Positions 7,830-16,330 of a stretch of 64,000 bases of DNA are shown here, piece after piece. The first letter of the stretch is position 1, and each line of letters starts with the position of its first letter. The notes under the pieces were generated by a model, which was given only the letters and a program-made list of their open reading frames with translations, searched no databases and had not been told where the DNA came from. Source of the DNA: Nucisporomicrobium flavum (GTDB taxonomy: Bacteria; Actinomycetota; Actinomycetes; Mycobacteriales; Micromonosporaceae); NCBI RefSeq assembly GCF_016464385.1, contig NZ_JADMLH010000001.1, forward strand, positions 761,130-825,129, written 5' to 3'. A program made the position numbers and the translations under genes.

Positions 7830-8266
7830 GAACGCCGATCTGGCACGGCAACCCGGACGTGTCCCTTGTGATCCGCACCGATTTCGACCACGAGCCGCAG
7901 TGGGCGCGGATCCGGTCGGCCATCGAGGAACCGCAGACCGAGGACGGGTTCACCGCCCTCGTCAGCTTCGTCGACGACCGGGCGTACGAGGGGTTCACCG
8001 CGGCGCGGCTGCTCGAGATCGCGCCCGCCGACGCGAGTCACTCCTTCGCCTTCCTCGTCGACACGGTCGCCCTCACCACCCCTGACCAGCCGATTCTCGT
8101 GGTCAAGCTCGGGAACGAGGGCCAAGGCTCGCTCGACGGCGACACGTTCCGGGTGGTGCCCAGCGAGATGTGGTCGGTGCAGAACAACCTGTCGCTGGCC
8201 AACATGGACTGGGCGGAATTCGCGGCGGAAGTGGATCGTGACGGCGTCTTTCGCGGCTTTCCGTAA
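7826..8266 (+). CDS. DUF6924-like small protein
   Basis: A 146-residue acidic soluble protein of unknown biochemical role. The sequence (SLVIRTDFDHEPQWARIRSAI near residue 13, VDDRAYEGFT near 50, FRVVPSEMWSVQNNLSLANMDW near 113) resembles a family of actinobacterial hypothetical proteins annotated DUF6924. No signal peptide or membrane segment is visible. Its ATG overlaps the MerR stop by 4 bp, though a short TATTCT-like element just upstream (7813-7818) could also give it its own promoter. I can assign a family resemblance but no function. Confidence 0.7.
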   Translation: MRTPIWHGNPDVSLVIRTDFDHEPQWARIRSAIEEPQTEDGFTALVSFVDDRAYEGFTAARLLEIAPADASHSFAFLVDTVALTTPDQPILVVKLGNEGQGSLDGDTFRVVPSEMWSVQNNLSLANMDWAEFAAEVDRDGVFRGFP

Positions 8267-8379
8267 ACGGTATTTCGACGTTTATGTATTCACCGGCATC
8301 TCTGGTGCCATCGACTCGGCTGAGTATGCTGCTCCTCGGGATCCCGTACCTCTCCTTAGGACTGACCGCAGGGAGCCGC

Positions 8380-11259
8380 GTGAAATCCATTCTTCCCGCT
8401 CGGCGCGTACTGAGCTGCGCCGTCGTCACCGCGCTGAGCATCGCCCTCGCCCCCACCGCCTCCGTCACCGCAGCCTCCGCCGCCCCGCCCGGTGACCCGT
8501 CGCCGGCCCGGTTACGCCACGAGCCGGCCCGCAAGCCGTTCTTCGACGCCCGCCACGCCACCGCCCCGAGCGGGCGAGCGGCCCGCCAGGCCACGCCGAC
8601 GCCCGCCGCGGTGACCAAGCTGCAGGCGTCGCTCGGCGTCCAGGGCATCGTGGACATCGACCCGGTCACCCGGACCGCGCGCCGGATCGCCCGGCTCGAC
8701 GGGTACCTCACCGGGCCCAGCCCGAAGCCCGCCGCCACGATCGCGCGGGACTACCTCACCGCCCACCCCGAGATCTTCGGGCTCAGCGCCGCCGAGGTGG
8801 CCGCGCTGCGGCTGCGCAAGGACTACGTCGACGTCGCCGGCACCCACCACGTGAGCTTCCAGCAGCTCGCCGACGGCGTCGTCGTCTTCGGCAACGGCGT
8901 CCGGGCCGACGTCGCCCGGGACGGCCGGCTCATCCAGGTCACCGGGTCGCCGGTGGCGAGCACGCCGAGCGACCTGGGTGCCGCGAAGCTGTCAGCCGCG
9001 CAGGCCCGGGACGCCGCCGCGCGCGACGCCGGCGGCACGTCCCGCACCACCGTCGCCTCCGCCAGGGCCGGCGCCGACCGGGCGACCACCTTCGCCTCCG
9101 GCGACCGGGCCAAGCTGGTGGCCTTCGCGACGCCCGGCGGCGTACGCCTCGCCTGGCAGACGCTGACGATGCGCGAGGGCTACCTGCACGTGCTCGACGC
9201 CGCCACGGGCCGGGTGCTCTACCGGCAGTCCCTGCTCGTCTCCGACAACGCGCCGAACGCGCTGGCGTGGAGCAACTACCCGGGCGCCGAGGCCGGTGGC
9301 CGGCAGCAGGTCCGCTCGCTCGCGAAGTGGATCACACCGGACGCCACCACGCTGTCCGGGAAGTCCTCGCACGTGTTCCTCGACCTCAACGACAACGACG
9401 AGGCGGACGCCGGCGAGGAGGTCGCCCCGAACGCGCCCGGCAACTGGCGCTTCCCGTTCAAGGACTTCACCGCCGAGGTCGGCGCGCCCTGCACGCCCAG
9501 CCTGCAATGCTCGTGGAACCCGAAGGTCGCGTACTCGTGGCGGGACAACGCCAAGCAGAACGCGGCCCAGCTCTTCTGGCTCACCAACAACTTCCACGAC
9601 CACCTGGAGAAGTCGCCGATCGGGTTCACCCGGGCGGCCGGCAACTACGACCAGGCCGACGGCGACCCGATCGAGGTGAACGCGCTCGACGGCGCCGACA
9701 CCGCCGACGGCTTCCCGGACGGCGGCCACACCGACAACGCGAACATGCTGCCCACCCCGGACGGCGTACCGGGCCGCATGCAGATGTACCTGTTCTCCGA
9801 CCCGAGCTGGCCCGACGACCCGTTCCTGCCGGCGAACTCCGGCGACGAGGCCGACGTCGTCTACCACGAGTACACCCACGGCGTGTCCAACCGGCTCGTG
9901 GTCGACGCCGACGGCAACTCGGCGCTCACCGGCGCGCAGGGCTACGCCATGGGCGAGGCGTGGAGCGACTGGTACGCGTTCGACTACCTGACCGCGCAGG
10001 GCGTGCAGAAGGACACCAGCGCGCCGGGTGAGGTCCTGGTCGGCCGCTACGTGGGCCGCAACCAGAACCTCATCCGTACGCAGCCCCTCGACTGCGCCGT
10101 GGGCGCGGACGCCGCGGTGTGCCCGGGCGCCGGTGACGCCGGTCCCGGCGGCTACACGTACGGCGACTACGGCAAGATCCTCGGGTTCCCGGAGTCGCAC
10201 GCCGACGGCGAGATCTGGGCCGAGACGCTGTGGGATCTGCGTACCGCGGTCGGCTCGAAGGTCGCCGAGTCGCTGGTGACGCGGGCGATGGAGCTGTCGC
10301 CGGTCAACCCGACGTTCCTCGACATGCGCAACTCGATCGTGATGGCGGACAAGGTCGTCTTCCGCGGCGTCCACCAGCGGACGATCTGGAAGGTCTTCGC
10401 CGGCCGCGGCATGGGCTTCTTCGCGGCCTCCGCCGGCGCGGACGACTACACCCAGGTCGAGGACTTCTCGCTGCCGCCCGCGCCGGCCGCGCCGCTGACC
10501 TCGGTCAAGGGCACGGTCGTCGACACCGACACGCACGCGCCGCTGGCCGGGGCCACGGTCTCGTTCCCGGGCCACGACTCCGGGTTCGGCGGCTCGTACA
10601 CGGCGGTCGCCGACGACGCCGGCCACTACACGATCCGTAACGTCCTGCCGGGCACGTACCCGGAGGTCACGGCCGGCAAGCCCGGCTACGACCCGCAGGT
10701 GCGGGACCTGCCGGTGCGGCGCGGGCCCAACCGGGCCGACTGGTCGCTTCGCCGCAACTGGGCGATGACGTCCGGCGGCAGCTCGGTGACCGACTTCAAC
10801 GGCGACGACTACAGCGTCATCGGCTGCGGTCCCGACGCGGCCCTCGACGGCTCCCAGCAGACCGGCTGGAGCACCGACGCGGTCGTGTCCGGCACCGGCA
10901 TCGACCCCCGCTCCATGGTGGTGAAGCTGCCCACGGCGGTGAACGTCACCTCGATCGCCGTCAACCCGACCGGCACCTGCGGCGACGACCCGACCTCGTC
11001 GACGGGCGACTACCGCCTCGAGACGTCCACGGACGGCACCACCTGGACGGTCGCCTCCCAGGGCCACTTCGGCAAGGCGAACCGGGACAAGATGAACCCG
11101 CTGACGCCGGCGGCCGGCAGCACGGCCGGTGTGCGCTACGTGCGCTACACCATGCTGGGCACGCAGGTCGCCGAGGAGGGCGTCACCTGCCCGGACTTCT
11201 ACAGCGGCTGCTACTACGTCGACACCGTGGAGGTCGGCGTCTACGGCAACGCCGGATGA
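8380..11259 (+). CDS. Secreted M36 (fungalysin-type) metallopeptidase with C-terminal domains
   Basis: A 959-residue secreted protease. A signal peptide (about 1-37, cleaved near ASA-AP) is followed by an FTP-type propeptide, the M36 catalytic domain with zinc motif HEYTH (496-500) and third ligand Glu526 in GEAWSDWY, then a carboxypeptidase-regulatory-like Ig domain (about 708-790, VKGTVVDTDTHAPLAG) and a discoidin-like C-terminal region (about 805-955). It should be autoprocessed and degrade proteins outside the cell. The GTG at 8380 is chosen because GGGAG precedes it and the signal peptide begins there; an upstream in-frame ATG at 8284 adds an implausible leader. A strong hairpin follows the stop. 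Confidence 0.9.
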   Translation: MKSILPARRVLSCAVVTALSIALAPTASVTAASAAPPGDPSPARLRHEPARKPFFDARHATAPSGRAARQATPTPAAVTKLQASLGVQGIVDIDPVTRTARRIARLDGYLTGPSPKPAATIARDYLTAHPEIFGLSAAEVAALRLRKDYVDVAGTHHVSFQQLADGVVVFGNGVRADVARDGRLIQVTGSPVASTPSDLGAAKLSAAQARDAAARDAGGTSRTTVASARAGADRATTFASGDRAKLVAFATPGGVRLAWQTLTMREGYLHVLDAATGRVLYRQSLLVSDNAPNALAWSNYPGAEAGGRQQVRSLAKWITPDATTLSGKSSHVFLDLNDNDEADAGEEVAPNAPGNWRFPFKDFTAEVGAPCTPSLQCSWNPKVAYSWRDNAKQNAAQLFWLTNNFHDHLEKSPIGFTRAAGNYDQADGDPIEVNALDGADTADGFPDGGHTDNANMLPTPDGVPGRMQMYLFSDPSWPDDPFLPANSGDEADVVYHEYTHGVSNRLVVDADGNSALTGAQGYAMGEAWSDWYAFDYLTAQGVQKDTSAPGEVLVGRYVGRNQNLIRTQPLDCAVGADAAVCPGAGDAGPGGYTYGDYGKILGFPESHADGEIWAETLWDLRTAVGSKVAESLVTRAMELSPVNPTFLDMRNSIVMADKVVFRGVHQRTIWKVFAGRGMGFFAASAGADDYTQVEDFSLPPAPAAPLTSVKGTVVDTDTHAPLAGATVSFPGHDSGFGGSYTAVADDAGHYTIRNVLPGTYPEVTAGKPGYDPQVRDLPVRRGPNRADWSLRRNWAMTSGGSSVTDFNGDDYSVIGCGPDAALDGSQQTGWSTDAVVSGTGIDPRSMVVKLPTAVNVTSIAVNPTGTCGDDPTSSTGDYRLETSTDGTTWTVASQGHFGKANRDKMNPLTPAAGSTAGVRYVRYTMLGTQVAEEGVTCPDFYSGCYYVDTVEVGVYGNAG

Positions 11260-11261
11260 CC

Positions 11262-11303
11262 GTACGGGCCGCGCCGGTCGTCTGTGACCTGCGCGGCCCG
11301 TAC
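11262..11303. terminator. Perfect 13-bp hairpin after the protease gene
   Basis: Arms GTACGGGCCGCGC (11262-11274) and GCGCGGCCCGTAC (11291-11303) are exact complements around a 16-nt loop. It begins 3 bp after the protease stop codon and has no U-tract, the usual form of an intrinsic terminator in high-GC actinobacteria. Confidence 0.7.
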
Positions 11304-11351
11304 CACCGCCCACCGCGCCGGCCCCACAGGCCGGCGCTATCGTCTGCGGTC

Positions 11352-11747
11352 GTGACCCGTCGCCCCTCCCCCGCCACCGGTACGGGCGGCTGCACCGTGA
11401 CGGTGTGCCGCGGCTGCTGCTGCGGCACCGCCCGGACCGTGCCCCGCTTCGACCACGCCGCCCAGCTCGACCGACTGCGGACGGCGGTCGCGGGCGAGGC
11501 CACCGTACGCGTCAGCGACTGCCTCGACGCCTGCGCCCAGGCCAACGTCATCGTGGTCCAGCCGTCCGCGGCGGGCCGGCGCGCCGGCGGCAGGCCGGTG
11601 TGGCTGGGCCTGGTCAACGACCACGACGCGGGCGCCGACATCGCCGCCTGGATCCGCGCCGGCGGCCCCGGCCTGGCGGACCTCCCACCGGTGCTCGACC
11701 TGTACGAGGTCACCCCGTCACGCCGCGTCCGCGAGCAGCTGAGCTGA
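11352..11747 (+). CDS. (2Fe-2S) ferredoxin-like thioredoxin-fold protein
   Basis: A 131-residue soluble protein with the cysteine pattern of thioredoxin-fold 2Fe-2S proteins: CRGCCCG near residue 20 and DCLDAC near residue 57. The family takes part in electron transfer, but no partner is adjacent. The N-terminal TVTVCRGC strand and the following helix-strand order support the call. GTG 11352 is used: a TATCGT -10-like element ends 7 bp before it, so translation may be leaderless. It stands alone, between the protease and the convergent PucR-type regulator. A CCC triplet makes the exact cluster ligands uncertain. Confidence 0.72.
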   Translation: MTRRPSPATGTGGCTVTVCRGCCCGTARTVPRFDHAAQLDRLRTAVAGEATVRVSDCLDACAQANVIVVQPSAAGRRAGGRPVWLGLVNDHDAGADIAAWIRAGGPGLADLPPVLDLYEVTPSRRVREQLS

Positions 11748-11768
11748 CCCCCGCCGGCCCGGCAGGCC

Positions 11769-12845
11769 TCATGGCGGCCAGCTCAGCAGGCGGGCGCCCA
11801 GCACCGCGGCCTGAAGCGTGAACCGCTGCGTCGGTTCGCCCGGGTGGTAGCCCGTCAGGTCCCGGATCCGGTCCAGCCGGTACGTCACCGCGCGGACCGA
11901 CAGGTGCATCTGCCGGGCGGTGGCCGTGTGATTGCCCTGGCTGTCGAAGAACGCCGTCAGCGTGTCCAGGTAGGGCTGCGCCCCGCCGCGCGCCGTGGTC
12001 AGCGGGCCGAGAACGGTGGTGACCAGGTCCGTGATCGCCTCCCGGTCCCGCAGCAGCACGGGGAAGACGAGCAGGTCGGCCGCGTTCAGCACGGGCGCGG
12101 TGAACCCCAGCTTGGCGGCGTGGTCGAGCGTGCTGCGGGCCTCGTCCAGGGAGGTGGCCAGACCCCGCAGACCCCGATGGGTACGCCCCACAGCGAGCTG
12201 CCAGCCGGCCGTACCCGTCTCGGCGAGCAGCAGCCGGGCGAGCTCCCCGGCGATCCCGCGCAGCCCGCCGGCGCTGATGCACACGAGGTCGTCGCCGCGC
12301 AGCGTGGTCAGGGTGTTGCCCTCACCGAAGCGGGCGGCCAGCGCGGCGTCGATCCGGTGCGTCGCCTCCAGGGTGAGGCCGGGGGCGCGGGCGACCAGCA
12401 CGGTGTGCGCCGCCGACAGCCGGATGCCGTAGCGGTGGGCGCGCTCGGCCAGATCGCCCGGATCGGCCCGACCGGTCAGCAGGTCGGTGACGAACTCGGC
12501 GCGGGCGCTGTCGTGCCGGTCGAGCTCGGCGCGGGCCCGGTGGTTGTACCCGTCGACGGCCGCCGCCAGCGCCTCCTGGGCGGCGGCGAGCAGCGTGGCC
12601 GCCCGCGCGTGCACCCCACCGGGCGGCTCACCGGCGGCCGGCCGGCTCGACGTCCAGTGCCCGGCCGTCGCCGTCATCACGGCGGCGACCAGCTCCCGCA
12701 GCTGCACCCCCGCGTCGGCGGCCCGGGCGCCCAGCACCGCGGCGGCGCGCGCCCGGACCGTCCCGCCGGGCCCGGCGAGCAGGCCGGCGCAGGCGGCGGC
12801 GAGCCAGCCGTCCGCCGGCGCGGCCCGGTCAGACACCGACGTCAC
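11769..12845 (-). CDS. PucR/CdaR-type HTH transcriptional regulator
   Basis: A 358-residue regulator. The C-terminal domain (about 300-350: QMHLSVRAVTYRLDRIRDLTGY) is the PucR-type HTH, preceded by a GGDEF-like fold (about 120-280) common to CdaR/PucR regulators, and an alpha-helical N-terminal half. It should bind DNA and respond to a small molecule. Its start overlaps the end of the ABC permease gene by 17 bp, so it is the last gene of the exporter operon on this strand and may regulate it. An in-frame GTG four codons in is an alternative start. Confidence 0.85.
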   Translation of the reverse strand: MTSVSDRAAPADGWLAAACAGLLAGPGGTVRARAAAVLGARAADAGVQLRELVAAVMTATAGHWTSSRPAAGEPPGGVHARAATLLAAAQEALAAAVDGYNHRARAELDRHDSARAEFVTDLLTGRADPGDLAERAHRYGIRLSAAHTVLVARAPGLTLEATHRIDAALAARFGEGNTLTTLRGDDLVCISAGGLRGIAGELARLLLAETGTAGWQLAVGRTHRGLRGLATSLDEARSTLDHAAKLGFTAPVLNAADLLVFPVLLRDREAITDLVTTVLGPLTTARGGAQPYLDTLTAFFDSQGNHTATARQMHLSVRAVTYRLDRIRDLTGYHPGEPTQRFTLQAAVLGARLLSWPP

Positions 12846-13617
12846 GACGGTCGAACAGGATCACCCCGGCGACGACGGCAACGGCCCCGGCCAGCACGAG
12901 AACCAGCAGGGACCCCGGATGCCAGCCGGTGCGCAGCGGGTCGGTGCCGAGGAAGTAGTGGAACGGTGACCACCAGCGCAGCCAGGACCAGCCCTGCGCC
13001 ATGCCGCTGACCGCGTTCGCCATGTACGTGGCCACGGCGACGATCCCGGTGACCGCCAGCACGCTCGCCCGGCGGCCGGTGGCGGCGCCGACGAGGAAGG
13101 CCAGTCCGCCGAAGCACCAGGCGAGCGCGACCAGGCCGAACCCCGCGGCCGCCACGGACGACAGCGGGATGTCCATGTCCACGGCCGGGACGATGACCAT
13201 CAGCAGCAGCCACGGGATGGCGGCGACCGCCGTGACCGCGAGCCCGGCGGCGGCGAGCCGCTGACCCGCGAACGCCGTCCGCGACACGGGGTTGGCCAGC
13301 AGCAACTCCATGCCGCCGCCCTCCTCCGGCACGGCGATGGTCCGCGCGACGACCGTGACCGTGCACATCAGCACGAGAAGCGGGCCGAGCAGGCCGAAGA
13401 TGCTCGCCTGCAGGTAGCCGGCCGGCGACAGGAAGTCCGCGACGCCGAGGAAGTCCAGCACCCCCTTCGGCAACGCGTCCTGCTTGAGCTCGGCGGCGCC
13501 CTGGAACTGAGGATAGAAAGCGCTGTACACGGCGGTGAAGGCAGCGACGCCGGCCGCCCAGCCCAGGATCGCGCGGCGGTCGTCGCGCCAGGTCTTACGC
13601 ATCAGCGCGGGCACCAT
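12829..13617 (-). CDS. ABC-2 type permease subunit
   Basis: A 262-residue membrane protein with six predicted membrane segments (about 18-36, 63-85, 108-130, 142-162, 172-192 and 232-252). The pattern and the EEGGGMELLLANPVSR loop match permeases of ABC-2 exporters in Gram-positive bacteria. The ATPase gene precedes it and overlaps its start by 23 bp, marking the pair as one transporter. The ATG at 13617 is chosen over a GTG directly before it because AAGGAG then sits 6 bp upstream. Substrate unknown. Confidence 0.87.
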   Translation of the reverse strand: MVPALMRKTWRDDRRAILGWAAGVAAFTAVYSAFYPQFQGAAELKQDALPKGVLDFLGVADFLSPAGYLQASIFGLLGPLLVLMCTVTVVARTIAVPEEGGGMELLLANPVSRTAFAGQRLAAAGLAVTAVAAIPWLLLMVIVPAVDMDIPLSSVAAAGFGLVALAWCFGGLAFLVGAATGRRASVLAVTGIVAVATYMANAVSGMAQGWSWLRWWSPFHYFLGTDPLRTGWHPGSLLVLVLAGAVAVVAGVILFDRRDVGV

Positions 13618-14530
13618 CACGGTCTCCTTCGGAGTGGTAGTAGAACGACAGGAACGTCTCCTCCAGATCAGGCTCGCTGGACAGCAGGTCGACGACCTCG
13701 TGCCGGGCCGCCGCCTTGACGAGCGGATCGAGCCGGCCGTCCACCGTGCAGCGCAGCACCGGTCCGGTCACGGACACCCCGCTCACCCCCGGCAGCCCGG
13801 CGAACTCGTCCGCCGCCACCGGATCCGCGAAATGGATCTCCACGCTGCGGACGGCGCGCCGGCCCAGCGACTCCACCCGCTCCACGGCGGCCAGGCGCCC
13901 GTCCCGCACGATCGCGACCCGGTCGGCGACCTCCTGCACCTCGGCCAACACGTGCGAGGACATGAACACGGTCTGCCCGGCGGTCCGGGCGTCACGCACC
14001 ATGCCGAGGAACTCCTGCTGCATCAGCGGATCCAGTCCGCTGGTGGGCTCGTCCAGCACGAGCAGCGCCGGCTCGTGCATGAAGGCCTGGATCAGCCCGA
14101 CCTTCTGCTTGTTGCCCTTGCTCATCGTGCGGACGGGATGCGCCAGGTCGACCTGCAGCCGGTCCGCCAGGTCCCCGATCCGCGACCAGGGCACCCCGCC
14201 GCGCAGGTCGGCGAGGAATCGCAGCAGGTCGCGGGCCCGTTCCCGGCCGGGGAACGTCAGCTCCCCCGGCAGGTACCCGATGCGGCTGTGCAGGGCGGCC
14301 TTGTCCCGGCGCGGGTCCAGCCCGAGGACCACGGCGTGCCCCCGGGTCGGGCGCAGGAAGTCCAGCAGCAGGCGGATGGTGGTGGTCTTCCCGGCCCCGT
14401 TCGGCCCGAGGAACCCCATCACCTCCCCCGCGTGGACGGCCAGGTCGAGCTCCTCGATGCCGCGGCGGGAACCGTAGAACTTCGTCAGCCCCTCGGTCAG
14501 CACGGCGGTGTCCGGCGTCATGGGACTCAT
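13595..14530 (-). CDS. ABC exporter ATP-binding protein
   Basis: A 311-residue ABC ATPase. Walker A is GPNGAGKTTT, the signature MSKGNKQKVGL (an SKGNKQK variant seen in ABC-2 exporters of the CcmA/YxlF type), Walker B LLVLDEPTSGLD and the switch MSSHVLAEV. A C-terminal domain (about 225-300) of the type found in antibiotic exporters follows. It powers the permease encoded downstream with which it overlaps. Several in-frame starts exist (TTG 14542, ATG 14530, ATG 14521); 14530 is a compromise and there is no strong ribosome-binding site, so a leaderless message is possible. Confidence 0.9.
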   Translation of the reverse strand: MSPMTPDTAVLTEGLTKFYGSRRGIEELDLAVHAGEVMGFLGPNGAGKTTTIRLLLDFLRPTRGHAVVLGLDPRRDKAALHSRIGYLPGELTFPGRERARDLLRFLADLRGGVPWSRIGDLADRLQVDLAHPVRTMSKGNKQKVGLIQAFMHEPALLVLDEPTSGLDPLMQQEFLGMVRDARTAGQTVFMSSHVLAEVQEVADRVAIVRDGRLAAVERVESLGRRAVRSVEIHFADPVAADEFAGLPGVSGVSVTGPVLRCTVDGRLDPLVKAAARHEVVDLLSSEPDLEETFLSFYYHSEGDRDGARADA

Positions 14531-14637
14531 CGTCGCGATCAAGCCCTACGGAATCCAGGTCGGTATCCGGCCGGGACCGCGCCCCGATCGTTGCTGACAT
14601 CCGGAACCAGCCGGCGCCGCTTCCTCCCCACCGTGCG

Positions 14638-14801
14638 CGAGACGGACTGGCCGGGGGTGGGCGGTCCGGCACCGCACGCGAGACGGACCGGCCCGGGACG
14701 GGTCGGCCGGCACCGCACGCGAGACGGACCGGCCCGGGACGGGTCGGCCGGCACCGCACGCGAGACGGAACGGCCCGGGACGGGTCGTCGGCCGGGCCGG
14801 A
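14638..14801. repeat. 41-bp tandem repeat, four copies
   Basis: Four head-to-tail copies of a 41-bp unit begin with CGAGACGG at 14638, 14679, 14720 and 14761. Copies 2 and 3 are nearly identical, copy 1 is diverged and copy 4 is truncated or changed at its end. Each full copy contains CCGGCC and GGCCGG separated by 11 nt, so each can fold into a hairpin. Since 41 is not a multiple of three, it is not a coding repeat. It occupies most of the 310-bp gap between the exporter ATPase start and the next gene. Confidence 0.85.
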
Positions 14802-14840
14802 CCGGTTGCTGGTCCCGCTCAGCGACGGCCGCCGCGGACG

Positions 14841-15425
14841 TCAGATCTGGCGCGACCATGCGATGACGAACGCCCCGGCGCCGAGCGTCAGCACCGTCGC
14901 GGCGGGCGTCACCCAGCGCGGGACGCGGTGGCCCAGCAGCCGCAGGGTCAGCCTGTCCTGCACCGCCGCGAGCCCCGCCAGCATGAGGAACCCGGTGGGA
15001 GACAGCAGCAGGCTGATGAGGAAGTGCATCGCCCACGCTCCGCCCTTGCTCGGGCCGCCCCACGAGTGGTCGTACGGCCCCGGGTCGACGAAGCCGTAGA
15101 ACATCCCGCGCAGCACGAACAGGGCTTCGACCCCGAGCGGCACGAGCGCGGCGATACCGAGCAGGGCGCTGACCAGCCCGTGGCCGATCACCCGTACGGT
15201 CCCCGGCCGCCGGGGAACGTCCACGGCGGACCGGCCGAGCACCCGCACGCGCAGGCGACACCACCACCGTACGGCCACAGCGGACCGGCCGATCGAGGCC
15301 AGCAGGACGGTGGCGATGGAGACCGGGAGCAGGACGGCACAGTACGCGAGGCTCCGACCGGCCGCGCGGGCGAGCCGGGCCGCGCGGTTCTGGGAGCGGG
15401 ACAGGGTTGCCGGTGGTGACATCAT
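14841..15425 (-). CDS. Membrane protein resembling the putative-sensor domain of actinobacterial kinases
   Basis: A 194-residue membrane protein with about four hydrophobic segments (near 25-45, 85-110, 130-155 and 170-190). The order of segments and the loop FVDPGPYDHSWGGPSKG resemble the N-terminal putative-sensor domain that in other actinobacteria precedes a NarL-type kinase, but no kinase part is present here. It is unclear whether it is a stand-alone member or a remnant. Start is uncertain: ATG 15425 follows GAGGAG without spacing, ATG 15422 has 3 nt spacing, and GTG 15461 lies further upstream. Function unknown. Confidence 0.6.
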   Translation of the reverse strand: MMSPPATLSRSQNRAARLARAAGRSLAYCAVLLPVSIATVLLASIGRSAVAVRWWCRLRVRVLGRSAVDVPRRPGTVRVIGHGLVSALLGIAALVPLGVEALFVLRGMFYGFVDPGPYDHSWGGPSKGGAWAMHFLISLLLSPTGFLMLAGLAAVQDRLTLRLLGHRVPRWVTPAATVLTLGAGAFVIAWSRQI

Positions 15426-15562
15426 CTCCTCAGGGTTGTCCCGGTGCGGGATCGGCGACACGGGGCTGTCTCTGCCGTCGAGGCCGTGCCAGCCCTCTTG
15501 ACGACAGACCTCACGCCGGCGTAGGGAGACACGCCATCACCATCGGAAACGGTGACACATCG

Positions 15563-15949
15563 ATGACTCAGGAACCGGCCGCCGCCGTCGTGGGGCGCTA
15601 CTTCGACATGTGGAACACCGGCGACACCGCGATCGCCGACGAGATCCTCCATCCGGACTGGGTCGACCACGCCCATCCCGAGGTCACCGGGCCCGCCGCG
15701 GTGAAGCAGGCCGTGGAGGCCACCCGAGCCGCCCGCCCGGACCTGCACTTCACCGTCCACACCGTCCTGGGCGACGAGGAGCTGGTCGCGGTCGTGGGCT
15801 CCGTCGGCCGCTCCCCCAGCGGCGCCGCGGCGCCCGGGCACGGCGGCCCACCGGCGGCTGCGCCCGGCCCGCTCGTCTGGCTGGTCCGCCTCGTGGACGG
15901 CCTGATGGCGGAGATGTGGACCTACCAGCAGAACCCGCCACCACGCTGA
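15563..15949 (+). CDS. NTF2-like/SnoaL-family protein
   Basis: A 128-residue small cytoplasmic protein with the SnoaL-like alpha+beta barrel pattern: VVGRYFDMWNTGD (helix 1), EILHPDWVDHAHPEVTGPAAVKQAVEATRAARPDLHFTVHTVLGDEELVAV. Relatives include polyketide cyclases and ester cyclases, but most lone members are of unknown activity. It stands alone and no biosynthetic genes are adjacent. ATG 15563 begins the conserved helix; there is no clear ribosome-binding site. An Ala/Gly/Pro insertion (about 92-106) interrupts the last strands and is unusual for the family. Confidence 0.75.
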   Translation: MTQEPAAAVVGRYFDMWNTGDTAIADEILHPDWVDHAHPEVTGPAAVKQAVEATRAARPDLHFTVHTVLGDEELVAVVGSVGRSPSGAAAPGHGGPPAAAPGPLVWLVRLVDGLMAEMWTYQQNPPPR

Positions 15950-15955
15950 GGACCT

Positions 15956-15990
15956 CACCCGGATCTGCCGACAGGCGCCCGCTCCGGGTG
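15956..15990. terminator. Hairpin after the NTF2-like gene
   Basis: CACCCGGA (15956-15963) and TCCGGGTG (15983-15990) are perfect 8-bp arms around a 19-nt loop, starting 7 bp after the stop codon. A terminator role is inferred from the position. Confidence 0.5.
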
Positions 15991-16044
15991 GGTAGCGTGA
16001 CCCGCTCGTCGTCGCAGGTCACGTCGCACCCACCGGGCTGCCTC

Positions 16045-16203
16045 TCAGCCGGCGCGTTCCACGACCGCCCTGATCTCGCCCGCCGCGTCCGAGCTCGCCC
16101 CCACGCCCCAGAAGCCCGCCGTTCCCGGGATGGCGGCCAGCCCCGACAGGTACGGGTCCGAGCCGGTCACCTTCGGCCCGTACGTCACCGACCACACGCC
16201 GCA
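16045..16203 (-). pseudogene. Possible 3' remnant of a minus-strand gene
   Basis: Within the 380-bp gap 15950-16330 a minus-strand frame reads as a plausible protein C-terminus of about 50 residues (segments VWSVTYGPKVTGSDPY, SGLAAIPGTAGFWGVG, EIRAVVERAG, then a stop). Upstream the frame runs into a short tandem repeat without a start or ribosome-binding site. It could be a small unannotated protein from an internal GTG, or the tail of a deleted gene. The antisense frame is also open, so the evidence is weak. Confidence 0.3.
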
Positions 16204-16235
16204 GCGGCAGCGCAGGAACAGGGACCCGGGATACG

Positions 16236-16305
16236 GCTTCGTAAGACCGCCAGCTGACGAGACCGCCAGCCGAACGAGACCCGCCGGTTCAACGAGACCG
16301 GCGGC
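16236..16305. repeat. Short GAGACCG tandem repeat with hairpin
   Basis: About four imperfect copies of a roughly 17-bp unit related to ACGAGACCGCCAGC. The last two form a perfect 8-bp hairpin, CCGCCGGT (16281-16288) and ACCGGCGG (16297-16304) with an 8-nt loop. It lies 27 bp beyond the 3' end of the minus-strand HD gene and may act as its terminator. Confidence 0.5.
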
Positions 16306-16330
16306 TGAACGACCGCGCGGCCCCGGATGG

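Noticed and set aside
8284..8379. Upstream ATG extending the M36 protease by 32 codons
   Set aside because: The extension would place 32 residues before a normal signal peptide; GTG 8380 has a ribosome-binding site.
14640..14800. CRISPR array suggested by regularly spaced repeats
   Set aside because: The 41-bp units are directly adjacent with no unique spacers, and no cas genes are in the window.
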